Both the position numbers and the translations under genes were made by a program. The notes below the pieces were generated by a model. The model was not told the origin of the DNA and searched no databases. It saw nothing but the letters and a program-made list of their open reading frames with translations. Positions 10,886 to 22,335 of a stretch of 64,000 bases of DNA are shown here, one piece after another. Within the stretch, counting starts at the first letter, position 1. Every line of letters begins with the position of its first letter. The DNA comes from Megascapheus bottae (Eukaryota > Chordata > Mammalia > Rodentia > Geomyidae): the NCBI GenBank assembly GCA_024803745.1, contig JANJXV010000014.1, forward strand, positions 186,001-250,000, written 5' to 3'.

Positions 10886-11110
10886 CAATCAAGTCCTGGG
10901 GCTTGAACTCATGGCCTGGGTGCTATCACTAAGCTTCTTTTGCTCAAAGCTGGTGCTCGACCACTTTGAACTACAACATCACTTTCAGCTCTTTTGGTAG
11001 TTAAGTGGAAATAAGAGCCTCACAGACTGTCCTGCCCAAGTGGCTTTTGAATCTCAGTCTTCAAATCTCAGCCTCCAGTTAGGATTATAGGTGTGAGCAA
11101 CCGGTGGTGA
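10886..11110 (-). mobile_element. B1-headed, ID-tailed composite SINE, minus strand
   Basis: On the minus strand it begins with a B1-type head (complement of aggattataggtgtgagcaac), continues through the gagactcttatctcc-like linker (decayed) and ends in the ID-like right half (complement of aagtcctggggcttgaactc). This is the second SINE architecture of the window. Confidence 0.82.
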
Positions 11111-11487
11111 GCACATTCATCATTTAACATGCATTAAACATAGCATCAAGCACTCGTGAAGACATTCACAAGGTCTTAAACTAATTTTTCATTTTGGAAG
11201 CTCCCTGGAAAGCCTTCATGTTTTTATTTACCTAAGACATTCTATTTAACTTTTACCTTGTTACTTGTTTTTTCCCTATCTGATATATGTCAAATATCAT
11301 AAAGTTTTTCTGTGCCAGTAAGTTTACCTGTGCCAGTAAGTTATCTCTGTCAGTCATAGCTGGTGTTTCGATATTTTTAAATAATGAACACCAGCGCTTA
11401 CAATCATTAAGAAGTTAAAAAATGGCAGCAATTTATACATGAAGAATTTTCATCTCATTGAATAATTGCTAAGAAAAATATCATTAA
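11111..11487. other. Unassigned AT-rich sequence
   Basis: No gene or family is recognised. A 14-base unit containing ctgtgccagtaagtt is repeated near 11309-11343. Confidence 0.5.
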
Positions 11488-11640
11488 CATTTGAGGGTGT
11501 GAGGGAGGGAAAGTGGGAGAAAAAATATGAGAAGGGGTAACAATGTTCAAGAAGTAATGTACTGATGACTGTACAAATGTAACTGTAACTCAGCTATACA
11601 TTACTATGACAATTTTTTTAAATTTATATACTAAAAAAAA
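11488..11640 (+). mobile_element. L1 3' end fragment
   Basis: Purine-rich 3' UTR, then gagaaggggtaacaatgttc, aagaagtaatgtac and a tacattactatgacaa end with an A-rich tail. It is a 5'-truncated copy of the local L1. Confidence 0.82.
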
Positions 11641-11686
11641 AACCATTTTAGGGCAGTTAGCCAGTAACTGAACTGAAGTCACCATA

Positions 11687-11689
11687 TGT

Positions 11690-11745
<56 letters not shown>
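11687..11745. repeat. (TG)n microsatellite at a SINE 3' end
   Basis: Some 28 TG units with an early TA interruption. It abuts the 3' end of the minus-strand SINE at 11746-11942, in the position where that SINE's tail should be. Confidence 0.95.
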
Positions 11746-11746
<1 letters not shown>

Positions 11747-11942
11747 GTCCCCGAGCTCTCCAGCTTAAGGCCACTGCCCTAACTGTGAGCCAAGTCCCAT
11801 TTCCTATTTTCTAGAGACTAATTGACTTATTGGAGAGAAGAGTCTCTGGTCCTTTTGTGCCTAGGCTGGCTTTGAACTCTGATCCTTGGATCTCTGCCTC
11901 CAGAGTAGCTAGGATTACAGGCGTGAGCCACCATGCCTGGCT
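11746..11942 (-). mobile_element. B1-headed composite SINE, minus strand
   Basis: The complement of the B1 head is clear (agctaggattacaggcgtga, then gccaccatgcctggc), and the right half runs to the complement of gagagctcgggga. The normal A-tail is replaced by the adjacent (TG)n array. A 62-codon open frame inside is not a gene. Confidence 0.88.
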
Positions 11943-14477
11943 TTTTTCTTTATTCTACAGTGTTCTTTTAAGACCTCTCCCTATTTATCTATTAACCATG
12001 GCCCTAAGTAACTCATGACAAATTAGACTGGACATAAGTAAATCTAGATTTGATGAGTCACATATTTAAGAATCAGTAGATGTGAGAGACAAATGTTTCC
12101 ATAGAGACATTAATCAGAACAATAACATATCCCCAGTTCCAGTTGTCTCAATCCATTTTTTGTATACACTGAAACTTTAATTTCCATAACTGAAAAATTC
12201 ATTCTATAGTTTAAAGAAAACAACTGGCAAAGTGTACTGAGGTTAGAAATGAAGGTATCTCAATGTTTTAGTTCTCATTTTGACTACTTATTATTCAGAC
12301 ATGATTCAGAGGAAGCAATCATTCAGCTGTCCTTTCCTACGCCATTGAGTGTCTTCTTAATCAAAAGATTACCTGAGGAAAAAATCATTCCATTAAGAAT
12401 ATAGATAATGGTGCTAGCCATACTTGAATTAAGGAAACTATGTATAAATTGTGTCTTCTGATTTTCAAGTAAATTGGTATTTCTCTTCATTTGTAAAATT
12501 AAGCTGGGAATTTTTGATACACCAGAGACAGATTAGAAAAGCTACAATTTAAATGTTTAAACTTCATGACAAACCTCCAATTGAACCCTATATGGCATTG
12601 CAAAAAGAATGTTTGTCTTGTTCCAAACCCATTATTGGAGGAGTTGTGTATTTTTTCTTTTTCTGGTAGTGCTACTTTAATTATGCATAAATATTCTATA
12701 GTAATTCTTGTGCCAAAGAAACTGCAGATTGTTTATTTAAATGGATTTTTTGTTCCAGTCTGTGGCTTCACTGCTGCCCACTTCATTTCAAATTCATATT
12801 TCTTCTTTAGATGCCAAAAAGTAACTTTTACACCTAAGCCTCTTTGTCCTAAAAATATGTAACAAGTTTGGTATTGTAATCTTTAAAATAATTAGCTATT
12901 TGAATGTTGAAAAAATCTGTTTAATTTTGAGTAGTCACTGTATTAATTACATTTTATATTTCCGCTTAGTTTACTTATATGTTTGTGTAAAGACAGGACT
13001 TATGTCATTACCCTTGACTAATTCTGTAATTCTCAGACTGTTATTCAACCTTTTAAAGTCTGACTTTCCATATCTGCAGAGTAGTAAATATGATGAAAAA
13101 GAATAAAATAATACTTTATATCTGGAAGGAAAACATTTAAGGATTGAAACATTTCCACAGTCTGGACACATAATAAGATTCTCCACATAGGTTTTGAGAT
13201 TAACAGTATCATAATATTAGCAAGTTAAACAGATACAAAGTTTTTATGGCAAGATGATTGTGTCATGATGATGTGATTCCACGCAGAATTATAACAACCC
13301 TGCATGTTTCCCAAACACCCAGCACTACTATCATTCCAGTATTAATTTGCCTCTGCATTGTGGAGCATCTCAAATCTTTTGTCCATCCAGACATTCACAC
13401 ATGTGCACCACAAGATGATAAGTGACATGACAACAGAGATTATCTGGCATGTTATGCATCCTGAGGTAACTAACTTCACAAGATATAATAACTTGAATCA
13501 ACTGAAAAACAATTTTATTGCTTTCCTGAGTTATATTCAGCCACTTGTGCTAAAGAATATTGCTTTCCTATGACACTTTGTGAAAGTCTAAAAAAACTAA
13601 GTACTACAAGCATCTAAAATTTTTCTTAACAGAATATTTCTTGGACTAATAAATTTATTTATATTCGTGTACCTCCACTTCTTGTAGTAACACTCTGGTA
13701 AACTTTTAAATGATATTAGCATTCAAAATGTCTAGGTTCTTCTCCAGTCCACCAAGTGGGACTTGAAATCATAACTACATAGGGCTCCCTGTCATTGACT
13801 TCAATGCAGGAAACAAATCAATTTTCTAAGCTAGCTGCATCATACTTTGCTCATTTAGCCAAGAGGAAAAAATTTGTCATGCCAGCTTTCTTACAAATGT
13901 TGCCTGATAAAATTTATGAATTCTTTTAGACTTTCAGAGAAAACTTACCCATCTCTAAAAATCTTATATTGTTCAACAATTTACCTCACACTGATTTATA
14001 AATTCATAAATCTCCTTTACATCCTACTTTGTCATAGGAACTCTACATTAGTTTATCTTTATTTCTTACAAAAATGTAAACACCAGGTATAAGAACCATG
14101 TATATTATTACATAAGATTAGTGGACAGATTCAGATAATTGTTACAAGCATTTAGGTACAAGGACCAAGATTTCAAATGACAATTTTAATCATACTTGAT
14201 TATATATTTTAAAAGAACAAGTGTTATTTTTAAGTGTATGAATGTTATCATATGCTTTTCAAAGTCTCAGAATCAATGTATACCCAGCCACAAGCATAAA
14301 ACAAAGTTTGTTACCTTACAGTTCATATCATGTTAAATTTATTATTGCTGTGGTCGAAAGTGCTCTAAAGCCATGAACCAATTACAAATCAAACAAAATG
14401 TTTAATTTATTTAATTAAAAGTCAGATACTGAACCCTTTGCAAATAAAAATTCACTTCATTAAAAGAACTTGATGAT
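11943..14477. other. Unassigned AT-rich sequence, 2.5 kb
   Basis: No SINE, L1, MIR or L2 motif is evident. Open frames at 12566-12862, 12900-13106 and 13358-13573 use low-complexity AT-rich codons, resemble no family known to me, and lack exon-like splice context. They are treated as chance. Confidence 0.5.
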
Positions 14478-14960
14478 TTTTGGTAGCATCTATTGATTAT
14501 ACAAAGGGGCTTTATTGCCTCCTATAAATATATAATACATACAGAATCATATTCATCTTATTTATTGCTCTTTTTGTTCTTGTTCCTCTTTATTCCTTGC
14601 CATGGCCCTAATAATTCTCCTTTTATTTTCATTCATTTCTCCCCATATTATATATTTGATAAAAATACGTTACTTCTTGTGTTTTGGGGATTTACATTTG
14701 TTGCACACAATGATCTCCAATTTTACCCATTTTTCCAACAAATGATAAAATTTCCTTTCTTTTTTCTGGCTGAGTAGAATTCCACTGTGTGGATATAAGA
14801 CTTTTTAAAAATGTATCCATCACCTTTTCAGAGGTACCTAGGCTTACTCTGTAACTTAGTTGTGTGAACATTGTTATGATAAACTTGCATATGTAGATAT
14901 CTCTATTATAAGCTGAATGACTTTTATGTGTATGTATCCAGAAGTGGTCTGCCCAGATCT
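14478..14960 (-). mobile_element. Older L1 3' end, minus strand
   Basis: The start is the complement of an older rodent L1 3' UTR (gattatacaaaggggcttta). From about 14690 it carries the complement of the ORF2 C-terminal region (tggctgagtagaattccact, aacattgttatgataaactt, tatgtatccagaagtgg). It is more diverged than the L1 copies at 4.2 and 21.1 kb. It may form one insertion with 15145-15660. Confidence 0.78.
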
Positions 14961-14977
14961 TAAGAAAGTTCTATTTT

Positions 14978-15135
14978 AAGGGAAGGGAGGAAAACAAGAT
15001 GATTAGGAGGAGCTGGAAGGGAGGGAAATGGGGAAAAACATGAGAAGGGCTATTAGTGTGTGAGAAGTAATGCGCCTACTATCTGGTAAATGTAACTGTA
15101 AACCCTCTGTACATTACAATACAAATTTTTTTAAA
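14978..15135 (+). mobile_element. Younger L1 3' UTR fragment
   Basis: Polypurine tract, then atgagaagggctattag, gagaagtaatgcgcctac, tatctggtaaatgtaactgt and tacattacaatacaaa. It is much closer to the common local L1 than the flanking older L1 pieces, so it probably inserted between them. Confidence 0.85.
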
Positions 15136-15144
15136 GAAAGTTAT

Positions 15145-15660
15145 ATTTTTAACTTTTTGAGAGATATTCTGAATTGGCTTATAATATTTCAAAATATAAA
15201 AAATAATAGCAAGATTTGGCAAATAGAATTGCATCCATTTAAAATGCTTCTGCATAGCAAAAATAATCTAAAGACTGAAGGGACAGTACACAAAATGGAA
15301 AAAATGCAATAATTACCAGATATTCATCTGAAAGAAGATTAATATATAGAATATATAGAGAACACAAAACTGAAACAAAATTCCAAATAGTTGAATCAAT
15401 AAATGGACTATGCAATTGACTAGACACTTTTAAATGAAGAAGTATAAATGGCTTACCAATAAATGAAGGCTTTTCAATAGCTTCAGACATCAAGAAACAC
15501 AAATAAAAAGTACTTTGACATTCTACCTCACCAGTCACAATGGCTATTATCAAGAGAACAAGTAGAAACAAATTCTGGTGAATGAGTGGGGGAAATGGAA
15601 TCCTATTTATTTCTGGTGAGAATTTCTTTTTTAAATGCTGAACATGCTCCTCAATAATGG
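15145..15660 (+). mobile_element. Older L1 ORF2 fossil
   Basis: Follows the order of L1 ORF2 upstream of the C-terminus: aaaatgcttctgcatagcaa, taatatatagaatatataga, gactagacacttttaaatga, then cctcaccagtcacaatggct. All frames are broken. In L1 order it precedes the 14478-14960 segment and is in the opposite orientation. Confidence 0.75.
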
Positions 15661-18524
15661 AATTTTACTCATTAATCAAATTCTCACTGAGTACTTAATG
15701 TTACTCAGACAATGCGATAAAGACTGATAAAAAAGAATAAAAATATAGCAATAGAAACTCACAATTAGATACTTACATGATGTAGAATGTATATAAATAT
15801 TAAGACTAATTTTATTTAAATTGAACATAAAATACATACATACACACTATATATGTATAGTATATGCATATATATCAATATATGTGCATATATACATAGA
15901 CACACCTATTTCCAAAGCTATCAACTACTCATCTGAAACCTAAAAACAGGTGTGTACATTAGAACTAACTTTTAAATTTGCACAGTTTTACTGACTTTGT
16001 TTCTCTCTCCAAAAGTACTAATAACATTGATTACCATTATTTTACTCCAATACAGAAACCCTTTGTTATAACTCATTAGAGATAATTAGCACTACTAACA
16101 GTAGTGTTTCTCCGACATTCTTTTTGCTGTTATTGAGGCACTGTATCTTTTAACATTTGTACTTTATACATTATAAATTCTCCTTCATGCCTGCAGCTAT
16201 AATGCCATTGATTATTAGTAATCTTTTAATCTTTTACATCTGCGTCCCTTTCCCTGCCATCACTCTCAGTCCTAATTTTGTGGGATTTCCATCTTCCTGC
16301 CTATCACCCTTCATTTCACATTGCCCAGGAATGAGGGAGGACTCTTCTATCTTCCCTTTTCTGTTTTCAAGCCAAGTGTATGGACCATTCTCATGTAAGC
16401 AGATGTTCTGTAAATTACAGCAAACCACAAGTACCAAAATAACCAAAGTGATTTATTCAACACAACTACCCTGACAATGTCCACTATGATTTATTCATCT
16501 CAGTTCTGATGTCATAGCTCTTTCTTTGTACCACCTTCAGAATTTGCACTACCCTAAGGTACTGTTTTCTGTTTCTGGTTTTAGGTTTGTTGTTGTTTTA
16601 ATTTAGAACCTACAAATGAAACCTTTGTATGCGTTCATAAGCAAAACACTGTGTCAGGTGGTCACTATGAGTGAAATATGTGAAGCAATTCTTCTTATGT
16701 AACAGATTCTACATCTTTTAGTACCTAGGAAAACATGATGTGCCTAAAAGCATAATAAACAATAAAATGACCTTTTATTCTACTCTACGTAATTGGAAAG
16801 AGATGTTCAGAGAAGATTCTGAACAAAGAGAGCCATCTTTTACAAGGCTGCTTGAACTCTTCTTAAACTGCCTGTTATTCTTTGTGGACGGTTAATTATG
16901 ATAAGATACAAATGATATATGAAGAAATATTTTAACAAGCATAAATTAAATATACCATTTAATTTTTTTTCTATACTCAGAAATTGTTTGTTTTCAAGGG
17001 AAAAAATACACAGTAGACCTTGCCTTCATGAAGTTAAATTTTTCTAATTCTGCAACACACAATTTTAGCAGTAATGACTTCTTGCTCTTTGAGTTTCATA
17101 CAGCTGCCTTTACATTTGATTCATTTGTATTATTAGAGCAACTGATCCATCTCCACCTCCAGAAAGAATCTATCAGAATTATCCAGCTGATAGTTTCCAA
17201 GTCCATCATTTGTTCCCAATATGAATTCTTAAATCCCCAGCAGAAAGAAGTTGCCATGGATTACAAACAGATGACCTTAAAATTAGGTAAAATCAGTGAG
17301 AATGAAAACATTACAGGAGATGAGAATTTTATTATTGTGTCTCTTTCCCACTGTATTATGAAATGAATGTTAAAAGGGCCTCACAAAGAAGGGCTGGTGT
17401 TGGATTGATTTTCAATGGAATGAGTTTTCTCATTGTACCTGATCCCTCATGATAAAATTGTCATCATATGTACCTTAAATGTATAAATTCAGAATGGAGA
17501 TAAGATATTCATGTTCATTTTGTAGCGTTGTTAAACTCAGCTCATTCCAAGAGTTAAGGAGTTATAGCAAGCACTTTCTCATCTCTTGATATTTAACTCC
17601 ACCGAAAGGCCTTTTGTTAAAGTTAATTAAAAATGTATAAAACTGGTTTGAGTCTGACCTCTGAAAATTGTAATAAGTGGTAACTGGAAAGGATCTAATA
17701 GTTGTTACAAAAAAAAATTTGAGCACTAATACTATGTTGTCCCAGGTGAAATGAGAGAGAAAAAAAGATAGCAAACAAAAGCAACTAGAAGAGATTTCTA
17801 ACACTTAAAATTGAGGATAAAAAGACAATGAGTGAAAGTCAAAATTAACTCAACAATATAGTAAAATAAAAACTCAAAAACAAATCTTTTATGAGCTAAT
17901 GAAACAGCTTAGCAATTAAATAAATTTCCCCACAGTGAAAGGGAGACTACTAGTCTGCATTTGGGAGTACAACATTGCCTCGGATTTAGAAGAGATAAGT
18001 AGAAGTTATATATACAAACTAGATGGTTGGTAAAGATAACCCTTTGAAAAACCAGTCATTTGTAAGATTAACTAAGACAATATACTATTTTATGGGAAAC
18101 CACAATGAAATGCCAGAAAATACATGGATGTGTGTGTGCTAAGAGTCTAGAGCTGTTTATGTCAGTCAGATTAAGTATGTTATTGTAGTGCAATACCTCC
18201 CTGCTCAGAGCTGGTTAGCACTTTAAAAATCAATTATTCAAGCTCTGACTATTTCCCATATGGGAAAGCACCTTGGCAGAAGATGACAAGTTTTGTACCA
18301 ATCAAGGCTGCATACTCAAGATTGTTTTATTTAAAAAAAAATAAGTAAAAGCAAGAAAGTTGTTTCCGTGAAATTTAAGAAATTTATTACCACTTGAAAA
18401 AAATAATAAAGTATTCTAGGAAGCAACACATCATAAAATCCAATGATTATAATATTCAAGCTCTTATACTACATGATAATAATTGTATAATTTCCTATAG
18501 CTAGATATTTTAAAATTTACAAAA
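15661..18524. other. Unassigned AT-rich sequence, 2.9 kb
   Basis: Mostly unstructured, with an alternating AT/AC run at 15835-15905. Open frames at 16157-16474 and 17028-17366 were read. The latter (112 codons, ATG start) is the longest ATG-started one in this stretch, but I see no domain, signal or family resemblance and no splice context. It is not called as a gene. Confidence 0.45.
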
Positions 18525-18722
18525 ATCATGTATATTATATATACATTTATTTGTTTGTTTTGAAATAGGGTAGGAGGGGGAAAATAAGATGATTAGGAGG
18601 GGGTGGGGGAATGGAAATTGGGACGAAAACATGGAATGGGTATCAATGTTCAAGAAATACCTGATGAATGTAACTGTAGACCTGCGATATAATCACCCTG
18701 ACAATAAAATACAATTTAAAAA
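18525..18722 (+). mobile_element. L1 3' end fragment
   Basis: Starts at tatatacatttatttgtttg and passes through gaaatagggtaggaggggga, a G-rich tract, atgggtatcaatgttcaaga and a caataaaatacaa end. It is a 5'-truncated local L1. Confidence 0.85.
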
Positions 18723-19399
18723 ATATCAAACCACCATTAAAAAACCTTCTTAATCTTTTAGAAAATATAAGACTAAGAAAGCAGTTTGAGTTAATTGTAT
18801 CCCAATATATCAAAAATCAGGTAAATATTAACTTATACCACTATCAAGAAGAAAGGATGCCAAAAGCAGAAAAGAGAAAGAGAAGAATTTCTAGAATAGA
18901 GAGAAGATCAATCTTTCAAAAAAAAATAGTGAAAAAATTTCAGCCCAAGTGGTCTGAGGAAAGCCTTGTTCAAGGTGAGAACCTTTCTCCTCAAAGGAGC
19001 TCCAGAAAAACTCCAAGCTTAGAGTCAGCAAATTCAAAGGGCAGGACATTCATAGGTAGGATTAATTAAAAGGCCATCAGTCAAACTGCAACTGCTGTGC
19101 CAGTACTGGTGTTCCTTCTCCTAAAACACTGGCTTTTGCTTCCTAGGATAAAGCTTTCAGAATTATTTTCTGAAGGAAGGATAATTACTTTCCAAAGGAA
19201 GGATAATTTTTTTTCTCAAAGGGCTCTCAGAGAAAAGCAAAGCAAAATTCCATAAAAGCTATGATCAGAAATCCATACTATGGAAGTATATAAGGCCTAG
19301 CTGTAATCAAAACTAATCTATACCACATAACAAAGACTCTCATATAGCAAAGACTATTATACTGTTGTCCATGGAACAAAAAGAAAGCCTGAGGATTTG

Positions 19400-19401
<2 letters not shown>
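18723..19401. other. Unassigned sequence
   Basis: No family is recognised. A 13-base motif, gaaggaaggataat (with one variant base at its start), is repeated near 19173-19207. The 70-codon open frame at 18857-19069 is lysine/arginine-rich because of purine-rich DNA and is not called. Confidence 0.5.

Positions 19402-19481
<80 letters not shown>
19402..19481. repeat. (AC)n(AT)n compound microsatellite at a SINE 3' end
   Basis: About 19 AC units are followed by about 20 AT units. It abuts the 3' end of the minus-strand SINE at 19482-19695. The two open frames here (19278-19580) translate the repeat. Confidence 0.96.
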
Positions 19482-19484
<3 letters not shown>

Positions 19485-19695
19485 GCAGTACTGGAGCTTG
19501 AATTCAGGATCTTGCATTTAATCTTAGCATATTTTTTTCAAAGCTGGTACTCTACCACTCTAATTTCAGCTTTGTACTAGAGTTAAGATTCTCACAGACT
19601 TCTCTCCCTGTATTGGCTTTAAACCATGATCCTCTAATCTTAACTTTCTAAGTAGCTAGGATTATAGATTATAGGCATGAACCACCAGTGCTTTG
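19482..19695 (-). mobile_element. B1-headed composite SINE, minus strand
   Basis: The right half (gtagcagtactggagcttga, the complement of a caagctccagtactg end) comes first. A decayed linker and the complement of the B1 head (tagctaggattatag, ggcatgaaccaccagtgc) follow. A 9-bp local duplication (attatagattatagg) lies within the head. Confidence 0.82.
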
Positions 19696-19805
19696 AAAAG
19701 GCCAAATTATTAACTAAAATAATATGAAACAATATGAATCTAAGCAACAGTAAAAGGTATGATCTTCATAGAGTTTTGAATTTTAAAGCAAAAACCCATG
19801 ACTTT

Positions 19806-19895
19806 AAAATTGAGGGTGTAGCTCAGTTGTAGAGTATTTCCCTAACATGCACAAGGCTCTGAGTTTTATCCTTAACACCCAAGAAAAAATACAAC
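19806..19895 (+). mobile_element. ID-like SINE monomer
   Basis: A-box-like motif gtagctcagttgtagag, then cctaacatgcacaaggctct and a decayed B-box (gagttttatcc), followed by an A-rich tail. It is tRNA-derived and is not a tRNA gene. Confidence 0.78.
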
Positions 19896-20245
19896 ATTCA
19901 AAGTTACATTCTGAAATATAGAAAATATTTTTAAAATCACAACTATAGTGGGCTATATATATAAACAACAATTAGAAATAATAAGTACCTAAAATAAAGC
20001 TATGGTTAACTCAAATAAATATAAAGGGTTATAAGAATGCAAACAAAATTGCAAAATGTTGTGACAAAGTCTCATATGAAATATACTAACATAATTATAG
20101 TAATATACATGAATAATGAATTAACTTAAAATGAAATACTATAGTGGGAAAGGATAATTGGGAAAGAAAAGGATGATATAAGAGTAAGGTATTGTTTACA
20201 AAATGGTACTAGTAATTACAATAAGGAACTTTTTTCTCATTCATG

Positions 20246-20462
20246 AGACATGATTTTAGGTCCTGGGTGTTGTCTCTGAGCTTTTCTGCTCAAGGCTAGT
20301 ACTCTACCACTTTGATACAAAACCCCACTTTTAGTTTTCTGGTCATTTGACATAATAGTTTTACAGATTGTCCTGAGGCCTGGTGTGGCTTTGAACTGCA
20401 AAGATCAGATCTCAATCTCCTGAGTATCTAGGATTATACGCATGAGCCACCAGTGTCTTGCT
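20246..20462 (-). mobile_element. B1-headed composite SINE, minus strand
   Basis: The complement of the right half (ggtcctgggtgttgtctctg, caaggctagtactctaccac) is followed by the complement of the B1 head (ctgagtatctaggattatac, gcatgagccaccagtg). An interrupted T-rich segment lies at its left. Confidence 0.84.
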
Positions 20463-20469
20463 TGGGAAA

Positions 20470-20880
20470 TAGTTGAAAATTAAAAGAAGTAAATAAAAAT
20501 TATACAAAGAGGGAAGGAACAAATTAAATTTACCCTTATTTGCAGATGATATGATCCTGTACTTAAAAGAACTTAAATATACACACCCAAAAGACCTTTG
20601 ATCTGATAAATGCCTTTTTGTAAAATAGCAACATATAAAATCTACCAAAACTAAAAAACATTGAAGAGAGAAATTGGAGAAAACATCAGATTGAGGTATC
20701 TAACATGTTCATGGATTGGTAGAATTTGTATTATGAAAATAGCTATACTCCTTACAGCAATGTTCATTTTCAATCTATGCCATTGTTCAGTGAAATGAAT
20801 ATCAATTGAAACATTAATAAGGAAGAATAAACAATCTCAAGTAGTCAAAGAAATGCTAATCAAAATAAGAAATCAATGTT
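20470..20880 (+). mobile_element. L1 ORF2 fossil including the reverse-transcriptase active-site region
   Basis: Positions 20538-20573 translate to FADDMILYLKE, which is the conserved YADD/FADD catalytic motif region of the L1 reverse transcriptase. Downstream the DNA follows L1 order (catgttcatggattggtaga, gaaaatagctatactcctta, caatctatgcc). Stops and frameshifts follow within about 40 codons. It is an old, dead copy distinct from the younger L1 at 21141. Confidence 0.82.
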
Positions 20881-20934
20881 AGACACATTTACTTCAAATT
20901 ATACTGCAAAAATAGTAACACAAACATCATTGCA

Positions 20935-21140
20935 TATACTACAGAATAGAAAAATATAAGGGAAGGGATTGGTGGAAGGGGAGTGAATATGTTGGAGAGA
21001 TAACACAGATCAAGATGTATTATGTACATAAACTGTTTTGTTAAAAGGCCAAACATTAAACATATAACCTAAAATTAAGGGAAATAAGAGAAGGAGTGGG
21101 TTGGGAGGGGTGAGTGTGAATGTTAACAAGGGGGACAGTT
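20935..21140 (+). mobile_element. Older L1 3' end sequence, left part
   Basis: Purine-rich 3' UTR-like DNA with atcaagatgtattatgtaca and a second G-rich stretch (gaaggagtgggttgggaggg). A related string recurs at 22251-22312, on the other side of the younger L1. Confidence 0.55.
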
Positions 21141-22238
21141 CACTACAACAGAAAAAGGCCTCATATCTAAAATATATCAACAGCTCAAAAAATTGAATCA
21201 CTCCAAAACTAATCTCCAAAGAAACACCTATCCATTAAAAGATGGACCAAAGACTTTAAGAGAGTCTTCTCTGAAGAAGAAATAAGAATAGCCTACAGAC
21301 ACATGAAGAAATGCTCGATATCTCTGGCCATAAAAGAAATGCAAATCAAAACTCTAAGATTCTACCTTACTCCAATCAGAATGGCCATAATCAAGAAATG
21401 TTATAACAACAGATGCTGGCAGGGATATGGCCAGGAGGAATCACTACTACACTGTTGGTGAGAGTGCAAACTCGTTCAACCACTATGAAAAGCAGTATGG
21501 CAGTTCCTCAAAAGACTAAACATAGAGCTCCCCTGTGACCCAGCAAGTCCACTACTTGGCATTTACCCAATCGTCCAGAAACAAGGACATATTAATCCAC
21601 TAGCACAACAATGTTCATTGCAGCACTATTTACCATAGCAAAGATATGGAACCAACCCAGAAGACCCTTAGTTGATGAGTGGATCAACAAGTTGTGGTAT
21701 TTGTACACAATGGAATTCTATGCTGCTGTCAGAAAGAATGACATCGCCCCATTTGTAAGGAAATGGAAAGACATAGAAAAAAATCATATTAAGTGAAGTA
21801 AGCCAGACTCAAAGGAACATAGGCTCAATGGTTTCCCTCATTTGTCATAATCAGTAGAAACCTTGGGCTCTCCTAACAGATTTACAATAGAACAAAACCT
21901 AGATACATAAGGCCATATAGTATGACTCTAAATGAAAGGACCTCCAGGATATAGAAACAAAAGTCATATAATGAGTGCTTAATTTCCATAATGTACTATG
22001 TTATCTCTCATCTCTTTTGCTGTTCCTTGATTATCTCATATTGTTACAGTATTTTACCTGGTTATCTGATATATATGCATATTTGGTTATTTGAAATAGG
22101 ATAGGGAAGGGGGAAAAGAAGATGAGGGGAAGGGGTGAGGGGAGGGAAATGGGGACCAAGACATGAGAAAGGGTATCAATATTTGTGAAGTAATGCACTT
22201 CTATCTGGTGATTACAATAAAAATATATGGAAAAAAAG
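21141..22238 (+). mobile_element. 5'-truncated L1 (best preserved copy)
   Basis: A continuous plus-strand L1 from aaaaggcctcatatctaaaa through the ORF2 C-terminal region, the 3' UTR with a G-rich polypurine tract and an attacaataaaaatatatgg end. Imperfect direct repeats aagggggacagtt (21128-21140) and aagggggagagtg (22239-22251) may be the target-site duplication. It is a useful reference for the shorter and inverted copies in the window. Confidence 0.9.
21250..21866 (+). pseudogene. L1 ORF2 C-terminal remnant (broken)
   Basis: A 61-codon open piece at 21611-21796 begins MFIAALFTIAKIWNQP and continues with the WYLYTMEFYAAVRKND stretch typical of the ORF2 end. Upstream sequence is in other registers. 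The run of seven A at 21777-21783 shifts the frame into a stop, where the copies at 49.0 and 52.9 kb have six A and stay open. The endonuclease and reverse-transcriptase domains are absent. Confidence 0.9.
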
Positions 22239-22250
22239 AAGGGGGAGAGT

Positions 22251-22312
22251 GATAAAGATGTATTGTATTCATAAACTACTTTGGTGATTGGCAACTCTTT
22301 TGTAAAACTACT
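22251..22312 (+). mobile_element. Older L1 3' end sequence, right part
   Basis: Contains gatgtattgtattcataaac, related to the string near 20977, and ends in aaaagtaaaataaagag. It is probably the tail of the older L1 that the 21141-22238 copy entered. Confidence 0.5.
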
Positions 22313-22335
22313 TAATACTCAAAAAGTAAAATAAA

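Noticed and set aside
15239..15571. 110-codon minus-strand open frame
   Set aside because: It lies antisense to a fossil L1 ORF2 segment and is a shadow of that sequence.
17028..17366. 112-codon ATG-started open frame
   Set aside because: No recognisable domain, signal peptide or splice context. The residues reflect base composition.
19278..19580. Short proteins with His-Thr, Tyr-Ile and Val-Cys repeats
   Set aside because: Translations of the (AC)n(AT)n microsatellite.
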